From positions 1 through 64,000 of the forward strand of contig NZ_JASZYT010000009.1 in assembly GCF_030316765.1 (NCBI RefSeq): a stretch of DNA of 64,000 nucleotides, read 5' to 3'. Source of the DNA: Variovorax saccharolyticus (GTDB lineage Bacteria > Pseudomonadota > Gammaproteobacteria > Burkholderiales > Burkholderiaceae_C). Positions within the stretch are counted from its first letter, which is position 1. Each line of letters begins with the position of its first letter. The notes below the pieces were generated by a model. That model was not told the origin of the DNA, did no database searches, and saw only the letters and a program-made list of their open reading frames with translations. Positions 36,257 to 44,559 of the stretch are shown here, in pieces. The translations under genes and the position numbers were made by a program.

Positions 36257-37033
36257 TCAGGAGGCGAGGAAGCCGCCGTCCACGGGCAGCGTCACGCCCG
36301 TCACGTAGCTGGCCATGCCCGAAGCGAGAAAGACCACGGGGCCGACCAGTTCCTCGGGTTGCCCGACGCGCCCCATGGGCGTGCGCAGCATGAACTTGTC
36401 GAGGCGTTCCGGCGCTTCCCGGGTGTAGGAAGTCATGGGGGTCTCGATGACGCCCGGCGCGATGGCGTTGACCCTGATGCCGTCCTTCGCAAGTTCGACC
36501 GCCAAGGCTTGCGTCATGAGCTTGACCGCGCCCTTGGAGGGGGAGTAGCCCACCACATTGGGAATGCCGGTGCTCGACGCGATCGACCCCACGTTGATGA
36601 TCACGCCCCGGGTCTCCTTGAGCGCATCCAGCCATGCATGCGTCGGAAGGAAGGTGCCCATCACGTTCACGTTCAGGGTGCGCTCCAGGTTCGAAGCGAC
36701 CTTCGGACTGTCCAGGCCCTCGCGGATGATGATGCCGGCGTTGTTGACCAGGATGTCGAGGTTGCCGACTTCGCTGGCCACCGTGAGTGCCAGCGCCTGG
36801 CAGGCGTCGCGCGATGTCACGTCCAGCTTGTAGGCGACCGCGTCGCCGCCGTCGGCATTGATTTCTGCCGCCACTGCCCGGGCGTTGTCATCGTTCAGGT
36901 CGGTCACGACCACCTTGGCACCGGCTTTGGCAAGGCCCTTGGCGATGGCCTTGCCATTGCCCTGCCCTGCGCCGGTGACGAGCGCGATCCGGCCGCCGAG
37001 GACCTGGGGCGCCATCTGGCTGGAGATTTCCAT
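36257..37033 (-). CDS. Short-chain dehydrogenase/reductase
   Basis: Predicted 258-residue NAD(P)-dependent oxidoreductase. The cofactor motif GAGQGNG lies near residues 21-27, NNAG in the middle, and the catalytic set is Ser (NVGSIASS) with Tyr and Lys in YSPSKGA. The DLNDDN segment after the second beta strand ends in Asp, which favours NAD. I chose the ATG at 37033, with AGGAAG just upstream; a longer form would run into the flavoprotein gene. It lies between the KstD-like dehydrogenase and the importer, suggesting a hydroxy/keto interconversion of the imported compound. Confidence 0.9.
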   Translation of the reverse strand: MEISSQMAPQVLGGRIALVTGAGQGNGKAIAKGLAKAGAKVVVTDLNDDNARAVAAEINADGGDAVAYKLDVTSRDACQALALTVASEVGNLDILVNNAGIIIREGLDSPKVASNLERTLNVNVMGTFLPTHAWLDALKETRGVIINVGSIASSTGIPNVVGYSPSKGAVKLMTQALAVELAKDGIRVNAIAPGVIETPMTSYTREAPERLDKFMLRTPMGRVGQPEELVGPVVFLASGMASYVTGVTLPVDGGFLAS

Positions 37034-37064
37034 TTGTCTTCCTGGTGTGGTGAGGTTCTGCAGA

Positions 37065-38822
37065 TCAGGCTGCATGGGCGCGCTCGCGGGGCGCGGAGAA
37101 GGGCAGCACTTGCGCTGCCGGCTGGTTCGCCTGGCGGGCCAGCGTCTGGCCCACGACGTAACCGAAGGTCAGGGCCGGACCGAGCGTGATGCCCGCACCG
37201 GGATAGTTGCCGCCCATGATGCTGGCAGCGTCGTTGCCGACGGCGTACAGCCCCTGGACCGGACGCCGGTCCTGGGTGAGGACCTGGCACGATTCGTCCG
37301 TCAGCAAGCCGGCGAAGGTGCCGATCTCGCCGACGACGATCTTGATCGCGTAGTAGGGACCTTGGCGAATGGGCGCCATGCAAGGGTTGGGCGTGACCAT
37401 CGAGTCGCCCTGGAAGCGGTTGTAGGCGGTGCTGCCCTTGCCGAACTTCGTGTCGACGCCCTGGACCGCATCCCGGTTGAACGACTCGACCTCTTCTTGC
37501 AGCGCCGCATACGGCACGCCGATTTCCCTGGCCAGTTCCTGCAGCGTGCTGCCACGCTTCAGATAGCCCGTGCGCAGGTGTCTGCCGATGGGCAGCGGGA
37601 ACGGTGCCACGCAGCCCATGCCGTATTCACGCAGATGCTTGTGGTCGCAGATCTCCCAGCAGCTGACTTCCGAAGTGCCTTCGCAGGCCTTCACCAGGTC
37701 CTGGATGAAGTCGTGATACGACATCGCTTCATTGGTGAAGCGTCGACCTTGCTTCGTGACGGCGATGACGCCCGGCTTGGCCCGGTCGATGAAGTGCGGC
37801 ATGACGCCCTCGGAGCCGTCCTTGCGCTTCGTCACCGACGTCGGGCACCACGCGGCCGCGTTCGGAATCGTGGGATCGACCCAGCCGCCGACGGATTCGC
37901 CGAGCCGCAGGCCGTCGCCCGTGTTGAGGGCCGGCGAAGGCGTGAAGTGTTCGTGGCCGGTCGGCGCATGGGGGAAGAGCTCCTTGCGGCGTTCGACGTC
38001 ATAGGGGAATCCGCCGCAGGCCAGAACGACGCCGCGGCGTACCCGGATGTCGACCGGCGCGCCATCGCGCACCAGCCGGGCGCCGACCACGGCGTCGCCT
38101 TCGACGATCAGTGACTTGACCGTCGAATCGAGCCACACGGGCACATCGAGATCCATCGCGGCCTTGGCAAGCCGGCCCGCCAGCGCATTGCCGTTGGTCA
38201 GCGTCATTCCGCGGCCATGCCGCACGACATCGAGCAGGTGGCCGCCGAAGCGCCTGGCCACGTAGAAGAAGGATTCGAAGGACTTGAAGGCGCGCAGGAA
38301 GTGCCAGAGTTCCTTGCCGGAGCCCAGCATCATCCCGAACACGGTGAGCTCCGGCACCGGCGGCGCCAGCTGGGCGACACGCGGACCCAGCTCGCGCGCA
38401 TCGAAGGGGCGGGTGACCATGGAACGACCGCCAGGCTGGCCGCCCGGCGCTTCGGCGTGGTAGTCGGGAAACACCGGCGGCATGTCGAACTGCACGCAGG
38501 TGTTCTCGGTGAAGAAGTCGAAGGCCTTGGGGCCGTTGTCTAGAAAGGCGTCGACGCGCGCGGCGTCGAAATGCGTGGTGGCCTCGTGTTGCAGGTAGCT
38601 GCGGGCCGCGCCTGGCGCTTCGTCGATGCCCTGCTCCTTCGCGAGCCGGGTGCCGGGAATCCACAGCCATCCACCCGAGCGGGCGGTGGTGCCGCCGAAC
38701 ACCGGCGCCTTGTCGACGACCAGCACCTTCAGCCCCTGAAAGGCGGCCGTGACCGCGGCCGACATGCCCGAGGCGCCGGTGCCCACCACCAGGACGTCGT
38801 ACTCCGTTTCCTGCTTGCTCAT
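37065..38822 (-). CDS. FAD-dependent dehydrogenase, KstD / fumarate-reductase-flavoprotein family
   Basis: Predicted 585-residue flavoprotein. The N-terminal dinucleotide motif (VVGTGASGMSAA), an FGGTTARSGGWLWIPGT segment, and the C-terminal GLYAVGNDAASIMGGNYPGAGITLGPALTFGY-type block (split near residue 540) match 3-ketosteroid delta-1-dehydrogenases and relatives. These enzymes introduce or reduce a C=C bond next to a ketone. The ATG at 38822 is the first gene after the divergent promoter shared with the IclR gene. A steroid is only one possibility; no other steroid-degradation genes (kshA, hsa) are in the window. Confidence 0.88.
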   Translation of the reverse strand: MSKQETEYDVLVVGTGASGMSAAVTAAFQGLKVLVVDKAPVFGGTTARSGGWLWIPGTRLAKEQGIDEAPGAARSYLQHEATTHFDAARVDAFLDNGPKAFDFFTENTCVQFDMPPVFPDYHAEAPGGQPGGRSMVTRPFDARELGPRVAQLAPPVPELTVFGMMLGSGKELWHFLRAFKSFESFFYVARRFGGHLLDVVRHGRGMTLTNGNALAGRLAKAAMDLDVPVWLDSTVKSLIVEGDAVVGARLVRDGAPVDIRVRRGVVLACGGFPYDVERRKELFPHAPTGHEHFTPSPALNTGDGLRLGESVGGWVDPTIPNAAAWCPTSVTKRKDGSEGVMPHFIDRAKPGVIAVTKQGRRFTNEAMSYHDFIQDLVKACEGTSEVSCWEICDHKHLREYGMGCVAPFPLPIGRHLRTGYLKRGSTLQELAREIGVPYAALQEEVESFNRDAVQGVDTKFGKGSTAYNRFQGDSMVTPNPCMAPIRQGPYYAIKIVVGEIGTFAGLLTDESCQVLTQDRRPVQGLYAVGNDAASIMGGNYPGAGITLGPALTFGYVVGQTLARQANQPAAQVLPFSAPRERAHAA

Positions 38823-38867
38823 TGACCATCACTCCTTGAGATAGAGGCCACGCTTGAGGGGCCGATG

Positions 38868-38933
38868 GCGTTAGTATCGTGCTAACGCATCTTTCCTATA
38901 CTAATGGTTTACCCTGGGCTAACGATGTCGTTA
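38868..38933. promoter_or_regulatory. Two palindromic operator-like sites in IclR divergent promoter
   Basis: GCGTTAG-N7-CTAACGC (38868-38888) has perfect 7-bp arms. TAACGA-TG-TCGTTA (38920-38933) has perfect 6-bp arms. Both share the core GTTA/TAAC and start 52 bp apart in the 135-bp gap between the flavoprotein and the IclR gene. A TATACT (38897-38902) lies between them and could be a -10 box. These are likely binding sites for the adjacent IclR regulator. Confidence 0.6.
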
Positions 38934-38957
38934 AAATCAAATTGTTAGGAGACATCC

Positions 38958-39761
38958 ATGGCAGCTCTGGAAGGCGACGGCAACGAATCGGGTTCCGAAA
39001 AGGAGCGCCGGGGCATTCAATCCATCGAGGCTGGGGGGCAGTTGCTGCTGGCGCTCGGCGCCCAGGGCCGCCCCATGCCCTTGAGGGAACTCGCCAAGGC
39101 GGCGGACATGGCGCCCGGGAAGGCCCATCCCTACCTGGTGAGCTTCGCGAAGCTGGGACTGGTGACGCAGGAGGCTTCGACCGGCTATTACTGGCTCGGG
39201 CCGACCGCCATGCAACTTGGCCTGGTCACTCTCAGGATGCTCAATCCCGTTCGCGAGGCCACGCCCTTCGCCGAGGCCCTGGCGCGGGAGACCGGGCACA
39301 GCGTCGGGCTCTCGGTCTGGGGCAACCAGGGACCGACCGTGGTCTTCCTGTTCGACGCGATCTACCCGCTCCATACGAACATCCGGACCGGCACGGTGAT
39401 GTCGCTGGCCGGAACGGCCACCGGCCGCCTGTTCGCGGCCTACCTGCCAGCCAAGCTGATCGAGGAATCACTGCTCGAGGATGAGCGGCGCCTCGGACCG
39501 GACATCGCCAAGCCGATCGATACGGATGATCTGCAAGGCATGTTGAACGAGGTCCGCAAACACGGCGTCTCCCGCTCGGTCAACAACCCGACGCCGGGCG
39601 TCTGCTCGTTTGCCGCGCCCGTCTTCGACTACTCGGGAAACATCGTCCTCGGCATCACGCTGATGGGCCGCTCCCGATCCTTCGACACCAGTTGGTCAGG
39701 GACGCAGGCGCAGGCGGTGAAGGCTTGCGGGGTCGAAGTCTCCAGGCGGCTGGGTCACTAG
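38958..39761 (+). CDS. IclR-family transcription regulator
   Basis: Predicted 267-residue regulator. The N-terminal winged helix (about residues 18-80, with MPLRELAKAADMAPGKAHPYL) is followed by the IclR effector domain (about 95-265). The effector domain shows the SLAGTATGRLFAAYLP and NPTPGVCSFAAPVFDYSG landmarks. The ATG at 38958 has TTAGGAG 7 nt upstream. It is divergent from the long minus-strand run beginning with the KstD-like flavoprotein, and is the natural regulator of that run. Its operator candidates are at 38868-38933. Confidence 0.9.
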   Translation: MAALEGDGNESGSEKERRGIQSIEAGGQLLLALGAQGRPMPLRELAKAADMAPGKAHPYLVSFAKLGLVTQEASTGYYWLGPTAMQLGLVTLRMLNPVREATPFAEALARETGHSVGLSVWGNQGPTVVFLFDAIYPLHTNIRTGTVMSLAGTATGRLFAAYLPAKLIEESLLEDERRLGPDIAKPIDTDDLQGMLNEVRKHGVSRSVNNPTPGVCSFAAPVFDYSGNIVLGITLMGRSRSFDTSWSGTQAQAVKACGVEVSRRLGH

Positions 39762-39829
39762 CGCTGGGCAGCGGTCGAGGGCACGGCACGATGCCCGCCG
39801 GTTTGATTGTTCGGACCGCGCAGCCCTCC

Positions 39830-40747
39830 TCACGCTGACGCCCGCGTGCTGCGCGCAAAGGCGGCGGCGGCAAACTCCACGAAGGCTCGCACGCGGCCCG
39901 CGAACTGGTGCCGATGCGGATAGACCGCGTAGACGTCCGCGGGCGGCGTCTCGTAGTTCTCCATCACCTGCCTCAGTCGGCCGCTGCGAAGATGCTTGGC
40001 GACGTCCCAATCGGCGCGCAGCAGGATTCCGTGGCCATCCAGTGCCCAGTTGACCGCGATGTCGCCGTCGTTGGTGCTCATCGCGCCATGCACCTTCACG
40101 ATCTCTTCGCGGCGACCGGAACGCAGCCGCCAGACGCCGTAGGCGTCCTCGCCATGGCGGATGCTGATGCAATCGTGAGTCGCCAGCTCGCGCGGCGACT
40201 TCGGCGTCCCACGCCGCGCCAGATAGGACGGCGATGCGCACAGCAGTCTTCGGTTCGGCGCCAGCAGCCGCGCCACGACCCGCGCATCCGGTGGCTCGCC
40301 GAAACGAATGCAGACGTCGAACGAATCATCGGTGAGAGGCGGCGCGTTGACCGACAGCTGCAGCTGCGCCTGCACCTGGGGATGCGCCTTGCAGAACCTG
40401 GACACCAGCGGCGCGATCTGGTTGCGTCCGAACCCGAGCGTCGCATTGATTCGCAGCAGGCCGGTCGGCTTGGTGGTCGAACGCGTCAGCTCGCGCTCGA
40501 CGTCGTCGATGTCGGCGAGGATGCGGCGCGCGCTCGTCAGGTAGAGCTCGCCTTCGGTCGTGAGCCCGATCCTGCGCGTGGTCCGGTTGAGCAGGGTGAC
40601 GCCGAGCCGCGCCTCGAGCTGGCCCAGCCGTCGGGACACGACCGGGGCCGTGACGCCGAGTTCGCGCGCAGCGGCCGCCAGGCTGCCGCTGCGAACGACG
40701 AGACTGAAGAACTGCATCTCGGCCGACGCCGTGGATTGACCTGACAT
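39830..40747 (-). CDS. LysR-family transcription regulator
   Basis: Predicted 305-residue LysR regulator: N-terminal HTH (about residues 8-66, GSLAAAARELGVTAPVVSRRLGQ) and a periplasmic-binding-like effector domain (about 95-295). The ATG at 40747 lies 93 bp from the divergent Bug-type binding protein gene, whose operon it probably controls. Its 3' end faces the IclR gene across 68 bp. Confidence 0.9.
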   Translation of the reverse strand: MSGQSTASAEMQFFSLVVRSGSLAAAARELGVTAPVVSRRLGQLEARLGVTLLNRTTRRIGLTTEGELYLTSARRILADIDDVERELTRSTTKPTGLLRINATLGFGRNQIAPLVSRFCKAHPQVQAQLQLSVNAPPLTDDSFDVCIRFGEPPDARVVARLLAPNRRLLCASPSYLARRGTPKSPRELATHDCISIRHGEDAYGVWRLRSGRREEIVKVHGAMSTNDGDIAVNWALDGHGILLRADWDVAKHLRSGRLRQVMENYETPPADVYAVYPHRHQFAGRVRAFVEFAAAAFARSTRASA

Positions 40748-40840
40748 TCATAACCTCCAGCACAAGAATGCATTGCATTTTGAGGCGATTCCTGACCGGG
40801 ATCCAGTTCTAAAGTTGGCTTCCCAGACACAGGAGACACA

Positions 40841-41818
40841 ATGAATTCTTCGTTCCGCGCAGGCCGATGCGCTCTCTTGGCCATCGCGATGGCGCTGCCG
40901 CTCGTGGCCTTCTCCCAAGCCCCCGCCTATCCGGCGCGGCCGGTATCGATCGTCGTGCCCTACTCCCCCGGAGGCACCACCGACTTCGTTGCGCGCGTGG
41001 CGGCCACCTATCTGGGCGCGGCGACCAAGGCCACCTTCATCGTCGAGAACAGGCCCGGCGCGAGCGGGACGATCGCCATGGCGTACGTGGCGAAGGCCGC
41101 GCCCGATGGCCAGGTGCTCTACATGAACGAGATGACCTCGACCGCCGTCGGCGCGCTGATCCCCAAGCTCAGCTTCGACCCCGACAAGGATTTCATCCCG
41201 ATCGCGATCCTGGCGGAGACGCCGTATGTCCTGGTGGTGAACGAGAAGCTGCCGGTCAGGACGCTAGCCGACCTCATCGCCTACGCGCGTGCCAATCCGG
41301 GCAAGCTCAGCTACGGCTCCGGCGGCGTCGGCAGCGGGCCGCACCTCGCGGGTGAGCTCTTCAAGTCGCTGGCCCAGGTGGACATCCGCCACGTGCCGTA
41401 CAAGGGCTCGGGCCCGGCCCTGCAGGATCTGCTGGGCGGACAGATCGACGTCCTCGTCACGGCGGCGCCCACGGTGGCTTCGCTGGCCGGCAAGCTCCGG
41501 CCGCTGGCGGTCGCCAAGCCGAAGCGGCTGGGCATCCTGCCCGACGTGCCGGCCGCTCCCGAGGCCGGCCTGCCCGACTTCGTCGTCAGCAACTGGTTCG
41601 GCCTGGCCGCGCCCCGAGGGACGCCGGACAAGATCATCCAGACGATCAGCGCGGCGGCCGATCAGGCACTGAAGAACCCGGAGGCGGTGCAGAAGCTCGT
41701 CACGGGGGGCGCGGAGCCGCTCTACATGGGTCCGGAGGATGCGCGCCGCAAGGTGGCCTCCGAGACCGCGAAATGGTCGGCGCTGGTCAAGTCGGCCGGC
41801 ATCAAGAACGACAACTGA
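40841..41818 (+). CDS. Bug/TctC-family periplasmic binding protein
   Basis: Predicted 325-residue extracytoplasmic binding protein of the Bug (tripartite tricarboxylate, TctC) family, abundant in Burkholderiales. The signal peptide ends near FSQA (about residue 25). Family landmarks are YPARPVSIVVPYSPGGTTDF, ENRPGASG, the YGSGGVGSGPHLAGELF segment, and VPYKGSGPALQDLLGGQID. The ATG at 40841 has AGGAGA upstream. The membrane partners (TctA/TctB) are not in the window, which is usual for this family. It is probably co-transcribed with the enolase-superfamily gene 29 bp downstream, so may bind a sugar acid or related carboxylate. Confidence 0.92.
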   Translation: MNSSFRAGRCALLAIAMALPLVAFSQAPAYPARPVSIVVPYSPGGTTDFVARVAATYLGAATKATFIVENRPGASGTIAMAYVAKAAPDGQVLYMNEMTSTAVGALIPKLSFDPDKDFIPIAILAETPYVLVVNEKLPVRTLADLIAYARANPGKLSYGSGGVGSGPHLAGELFKSLAQVDIRHVPYKGSGPALQDLLGGQIDVLVTAAPTVASLAGKLRPLAVAKPKRLGILPDVPAAPEAGLPDFVVSNWFGLAAPRGTPDKIIQTISAAADQALKNPEAVQKLVTGGAEPLYMGPEDARRKVASETAKWSALVKSAGIKNDN

Positions 41819-41847
41819 ACACCACCCCCACATCATTCGAGGACATC

Positions 41848-43011
41848 ATGAAGATCACCAAGGTAGAGCCGCTCCACGTGGGGCAGTTCATGTTCGTCAA
41901 GGTCTCGACCGACGAAGGCATCGTCGGCTACGGAGAGGCGGGAACCTGGGGCCACATCGAGGCGGCCGGCGCATGCATGCTGCGCTTCGGCGAGTACCTG
42001 GAAGGCAAGGATGCCTTTGCCATCGAGCACCACTGGAACGTGATGCACCGCTTCAGCTACTTCCAGGGCCTGGCCATCAACGCCGCCATCTCGGCCATCG
42101 ACATGGCCTTGTGGGACATCAAGGGCAAGGCGCTGAACGTGCCGATCTACGAACTCCTGGGCGGCGCCGTGCGCACCAAGGCGCGCATCTACGGGCACAT
42201 CTACGAGCACTCGATCGAGAAGATGCTGGAGGAATGCCAGGTCAAGATGGAAGCCGGCTTCACCGCCTTCGGCCATCTCAATCCATTCCTCGACGAAGGC
42301 CACGACCAGGTCTACTTCAAGACCCACGTCAAGAAGATGCGCGATGCCATCGACAACACGCGCCGCATGCGCGACGTGGTGGGCGACCGCGTCGATCTGC
42401 TGATCGAGATCCACCGCCGCCTGACGCCCGCCGAGGCCGTGGTTTTCGCGCGCGGCATCGAGGACACCCATCCGATGTTCATCGAGGACCCGATCCGGCC
42501 GGAGAGCGCCGACGCGATGGCTCGCGTGGCCGAGAAGATCCACATCCCGATCGCGACCGGCGAGCGGTTCTCGAACATCTATGAGTTCCAGGCGCTGATG
42601 TCGCGCGGGGGCGTGGAGTACGCCCGCGTCGACCTGTGCCTGTGCGGCGGCATCACGGGCGCCAAGAAGGTGGCGGCCATGGCAGAGGCGCACAACGTGC
42701 AGGTGGTGCCCCACAACCCGCTGTCGCCGATCGGACTGGCGGCGTGCCTGCAGCTCGACGCCGCGATCCCGAACTTTGCCATCCAGGAGTACGCCACCGG
42801 CTTCGAGGCCGGGATCTTCGAATCGAGGCCCGAGCACCTGGGAAGCAACATCGTGGACAAGGTGCCGCTGCCGCTGAACGGCTTCGTCGACATTCCGAAT
42901 GGCCCGGGCCTCGGGATGAACCTGCTGCCCGACGCGCAGCGAATCCGGCCGCCGCTGTCCAAGCCCATCACGATGCGGCCGCATTTCGACGGCTCGATGG
43001 TCGATCAATAG
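41848..43011 (+). CDS. Enolase-superfamily dehydratase (mandelate racemase / galactonate dehydratase-like)
   Basis: Predicted 387-residue enzyme of the mandelate racemase subgroup. The Mg ligands are E187 (LIEIH), E213 (FIEDP) and E239 (ATGER). H189 and H289 (VVPHNPLSP) fit the acid/base pair of sugar-acid dehydratases such as D-galactonate or D-mannonate dehydratase. The KxK pair of racemase and muconate cycloisomerase types is absent (GFTAFGHLNPF instead). I chose the ATG at 41848 with GAGGAC upstream. It follows the Bug binding protein and overlaps the convergent LysR gene by 7 bp. The most likely reaction is dehydration of an aldonic acid; the exact sugar acid is unknown. Confidence 0.87.
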   Translation: MKITKVEPLHVGQFMFVKVSTDEGIVGYGEAGTWGHIEAAGACMLRFGEYLEGKDAFAIEHHWNVMHRFSYFQGLAINAAISAIDMALWDIKGKALNVPIYELLGGAVRTKARIYGHIYEHSIEKMLEECQVKMEAGFTAFGHLNPFLDEGHDQVYFKTHVKKMRDAIDNTRRMRDVVGDRVDLLIEIHRRLTPAEAVVFARGIEDTHPMFIEDPIRPESADAMARVAEKIHIPIATGERFSNIYEFQALMSRGGVEYARVDLCLCGGITGAKKVAAMAEAHNVQVVPHNPLSPIGLAACLQLDAAIPNFAIQEYATGFEAGIFESRPEHLGSNIVDKVPLPLNGFVDIPNGPGLGMNLLPDAQRIRPPLSKPITMRPHFDGSMVDQ

Positions 43012-43910
43012 CAGTCCTGGCGCGCGAACACCTCCACCGTCCAGTCGACAAAGGCGCGCAGCTTGGCACTCGGGTGCCGGCTGGACGGGTAGGCCACCGA
43101 CACCGGCATCGGCGGCGGCTCCCAGCCGGCCAGCAACTCGACCAGCGCCCCGCTCTCGATGTGCGGCTGCGCCATGAAGGCATAGGTCTGCGCCACGCCG
43201 AGCCCGGTCAGCAGCGCCGTCAGGTGGGCCGTGCTTTCGTTGACCGCGATGACCGAATGCCCGTTGATCTCGATGCGCTCGTCGCCGCGCTCGTAGCGCG
43301 GCGGAATGCAGCGCCCCGTGCGCGACGAGAAATAGCTCACCACCCGGTGCCCGTCCAGCAGATCGGCCGGCGTCGCCGGCGTCCCGTGGCGCTTCAGGTA
43401 GTCGGGCGTCGCGCAGGTCATGTAGGGCATCTGCGCGACGCGGCGCGCCACCAGCGACGGGTCACTCAGCACGCCGCCGCGGAGCACGCAATCCACACCT
43501 TCGCCGATCAGGTGCACCGGCCGGTCGCTGACGCCGAGCTCGAGCAGGATGTCCGGGTAGCGCGCGTGGAACGCCGGCAGCCTGGGAATCAGTATCCGGT
43601 TGGCCAGCGAGGAGCCGATGTCCACGCGCAGCCGGCCTCTGGGGCTGGCCTGTGCATTCGTGACATCGGACTCCATGTCGTCGATCTCGGCCAGCACGCG
43701 CAAGATGCGCTCGTAGCAGGCCGCGCCCTCCGGCGTCACCGTGACGCGACGCGTGGTGCGCTGCAGCAGCCTCACCTGCAAGTGGCTCTCGAGTTGCTGG
43801 ACCAGCTTGGTCACGCTGGGCTTGGGCAGCTGCAGCAGATCGGCTGCCCTCGTGAAGGTGCCGGCTTCGACGACCCGGGCAAACACGCGCATGGCTGCGA
43901 TTTGGTCCAT
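43005..43910 (-). CDS. LysR-family transcription regulator
   Basis: Predicted 301-residue LysR regulator with HTH at about residues 5-62 (GTFTRAADLLQLPKPSVTKLVQQ) and an effector domain at about 90-295. It is divergent from the OsmC-SDR pair (149 bp between starts) and probably controls it. The C-terminus overlaps the enolase-superfamily gene. Confidence 0.9.
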   Translation of the reverse strand: MDQIAAMRVFARVVEAGTFTRAADLLQLPKPSVTKLVQQLESHLQVRLLQRTTRRVTVTPEGAACYERILRVLAEIDDMESDVTNAQASPRGRLRVDIGSSLANRILIPRLPAFHARYPDILLELGVSDRPVHLIGEGVDCVLRGGVLSDPSLVARRVAQMPYMTCATPDYLKRHGTPATPADLLDGHRVVSYFSSRTGRCIPPRYERGDERIEINGHSVIAVNESTAHLTALLTGLGVAQTYAFMAQPHIESGALVELLAGWEPPPMPVSVAYPSSRHPSAKLRAFVDWTVEVFARQDCY

Positions 43911-43995
43911 CGCCGAATTATTAGCGAAGTGGAAATAGACATGTCCCTCCCACCGTCTTGGTCAGCGCAGGGTCCGAGCCGACACTTCCTGCCAT

Positions 43996-44017
43996 GCCAT
44001 CCCACTCACGGGATGGC
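43996..44017. promoter_or_regulatory. Perfect inverted repeat upstream of OsmC gene
   Basis: GCCATCCC-N6-GGGATGGC is a perfect 8-bp inverted repeat, ending 42 bp before the OsmC start in the 149-bp gap shared with the LysR gene. It could be a regulator site, a leader hairpin or a terminator. There is no following T run, and it does not show the LysR T-N11-A pattern clearly. Confidence 0.45.
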
Positions 44018-44059
44018 TTCATGCCCCACAGGGCCAACCGAAGCGAAAAGGAATCCGAC

Positions 44060-44527
44060 ATGACCACCAAGATCCAAACCGTCCTGATGACGGGCAAGAC
44101 CCATACGACAGCCAGCCGCCGTGATGGCGCTGCGCGCCGCGAAGACCGCGTCGACATCCGGATGTCGACGCCCGGCAAGGCCGGCAACGAGATCGCGCTC
44201 GAGGCGATCCCGCTGCATCCGACCGCCGAACAGCTGTTCGCCGGCGCCTGGTCGGCGTGCTACACCGGCGCGCTGGGCGTCGCGGCCAAGGCGAAGAAGG
44301 TGGCATTGCCCCGCGACATGTCGGTCGACGTCGAAGTGGATCTCGGCCAGACTGGCGATGCGTACTTCATCCAGGCCCGTATCGATGTGCGCATGCCCGG
44401 CGTCGCACTCGACCTGGCACAGGCCATCGCTCATGCAGCGCATGAGATGTGCCCCTATTCGAAGGCCGTGCACGGCAACATCGACGTCGCCACGAACGTC
44501 ATTGCCGAAGAAACCCTGGCAGCCTAG
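44060..44527 (+). CDS. OsmC/Ohr-family peroxide-reducing protein
   Basis: Predicted 155-residue protein of the OsmC/Ohr family, thiol peroxidases that reduce organic hydroperoxides. Both redox Cys are in place: GAWSACYTGAL and EMCPYSKAV. I chose the ATG at 44060; the longer frame starts in the intergenic region. SDR gene 44560 follows by 32 bp, so the two are probably co-transcribed, under the divergent LysR gene. Confidence 0.88.
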   Translation: MTTKIQTVLMTGKTHTTASRRDGAARREDRVDIRMSTPGKAGNEIALEAIPLHPTAEQLFAGAWSACYTGALGVAAKAKKVALPRDMSVDVEVDLGQTGDAYFIQARIDVRMPGVALDLAQAIAHAAHEMCPYSKAVHGNIDVATNVIAEETLAA

Positions 44528-44559
44528 TGCTCGGCCCACCCAACCTCCCGGAGTACAGC

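Noticed and set aside
37065..38822. Steroid catabolism as the role of the IclR-controlled run
   Set aside because: Only the KstD-like flavoprotein supports it. No kshA/B, hsa or CoA-dependent side-chain genes are present, and KstD-like proteins act on other cyclic ketones too.
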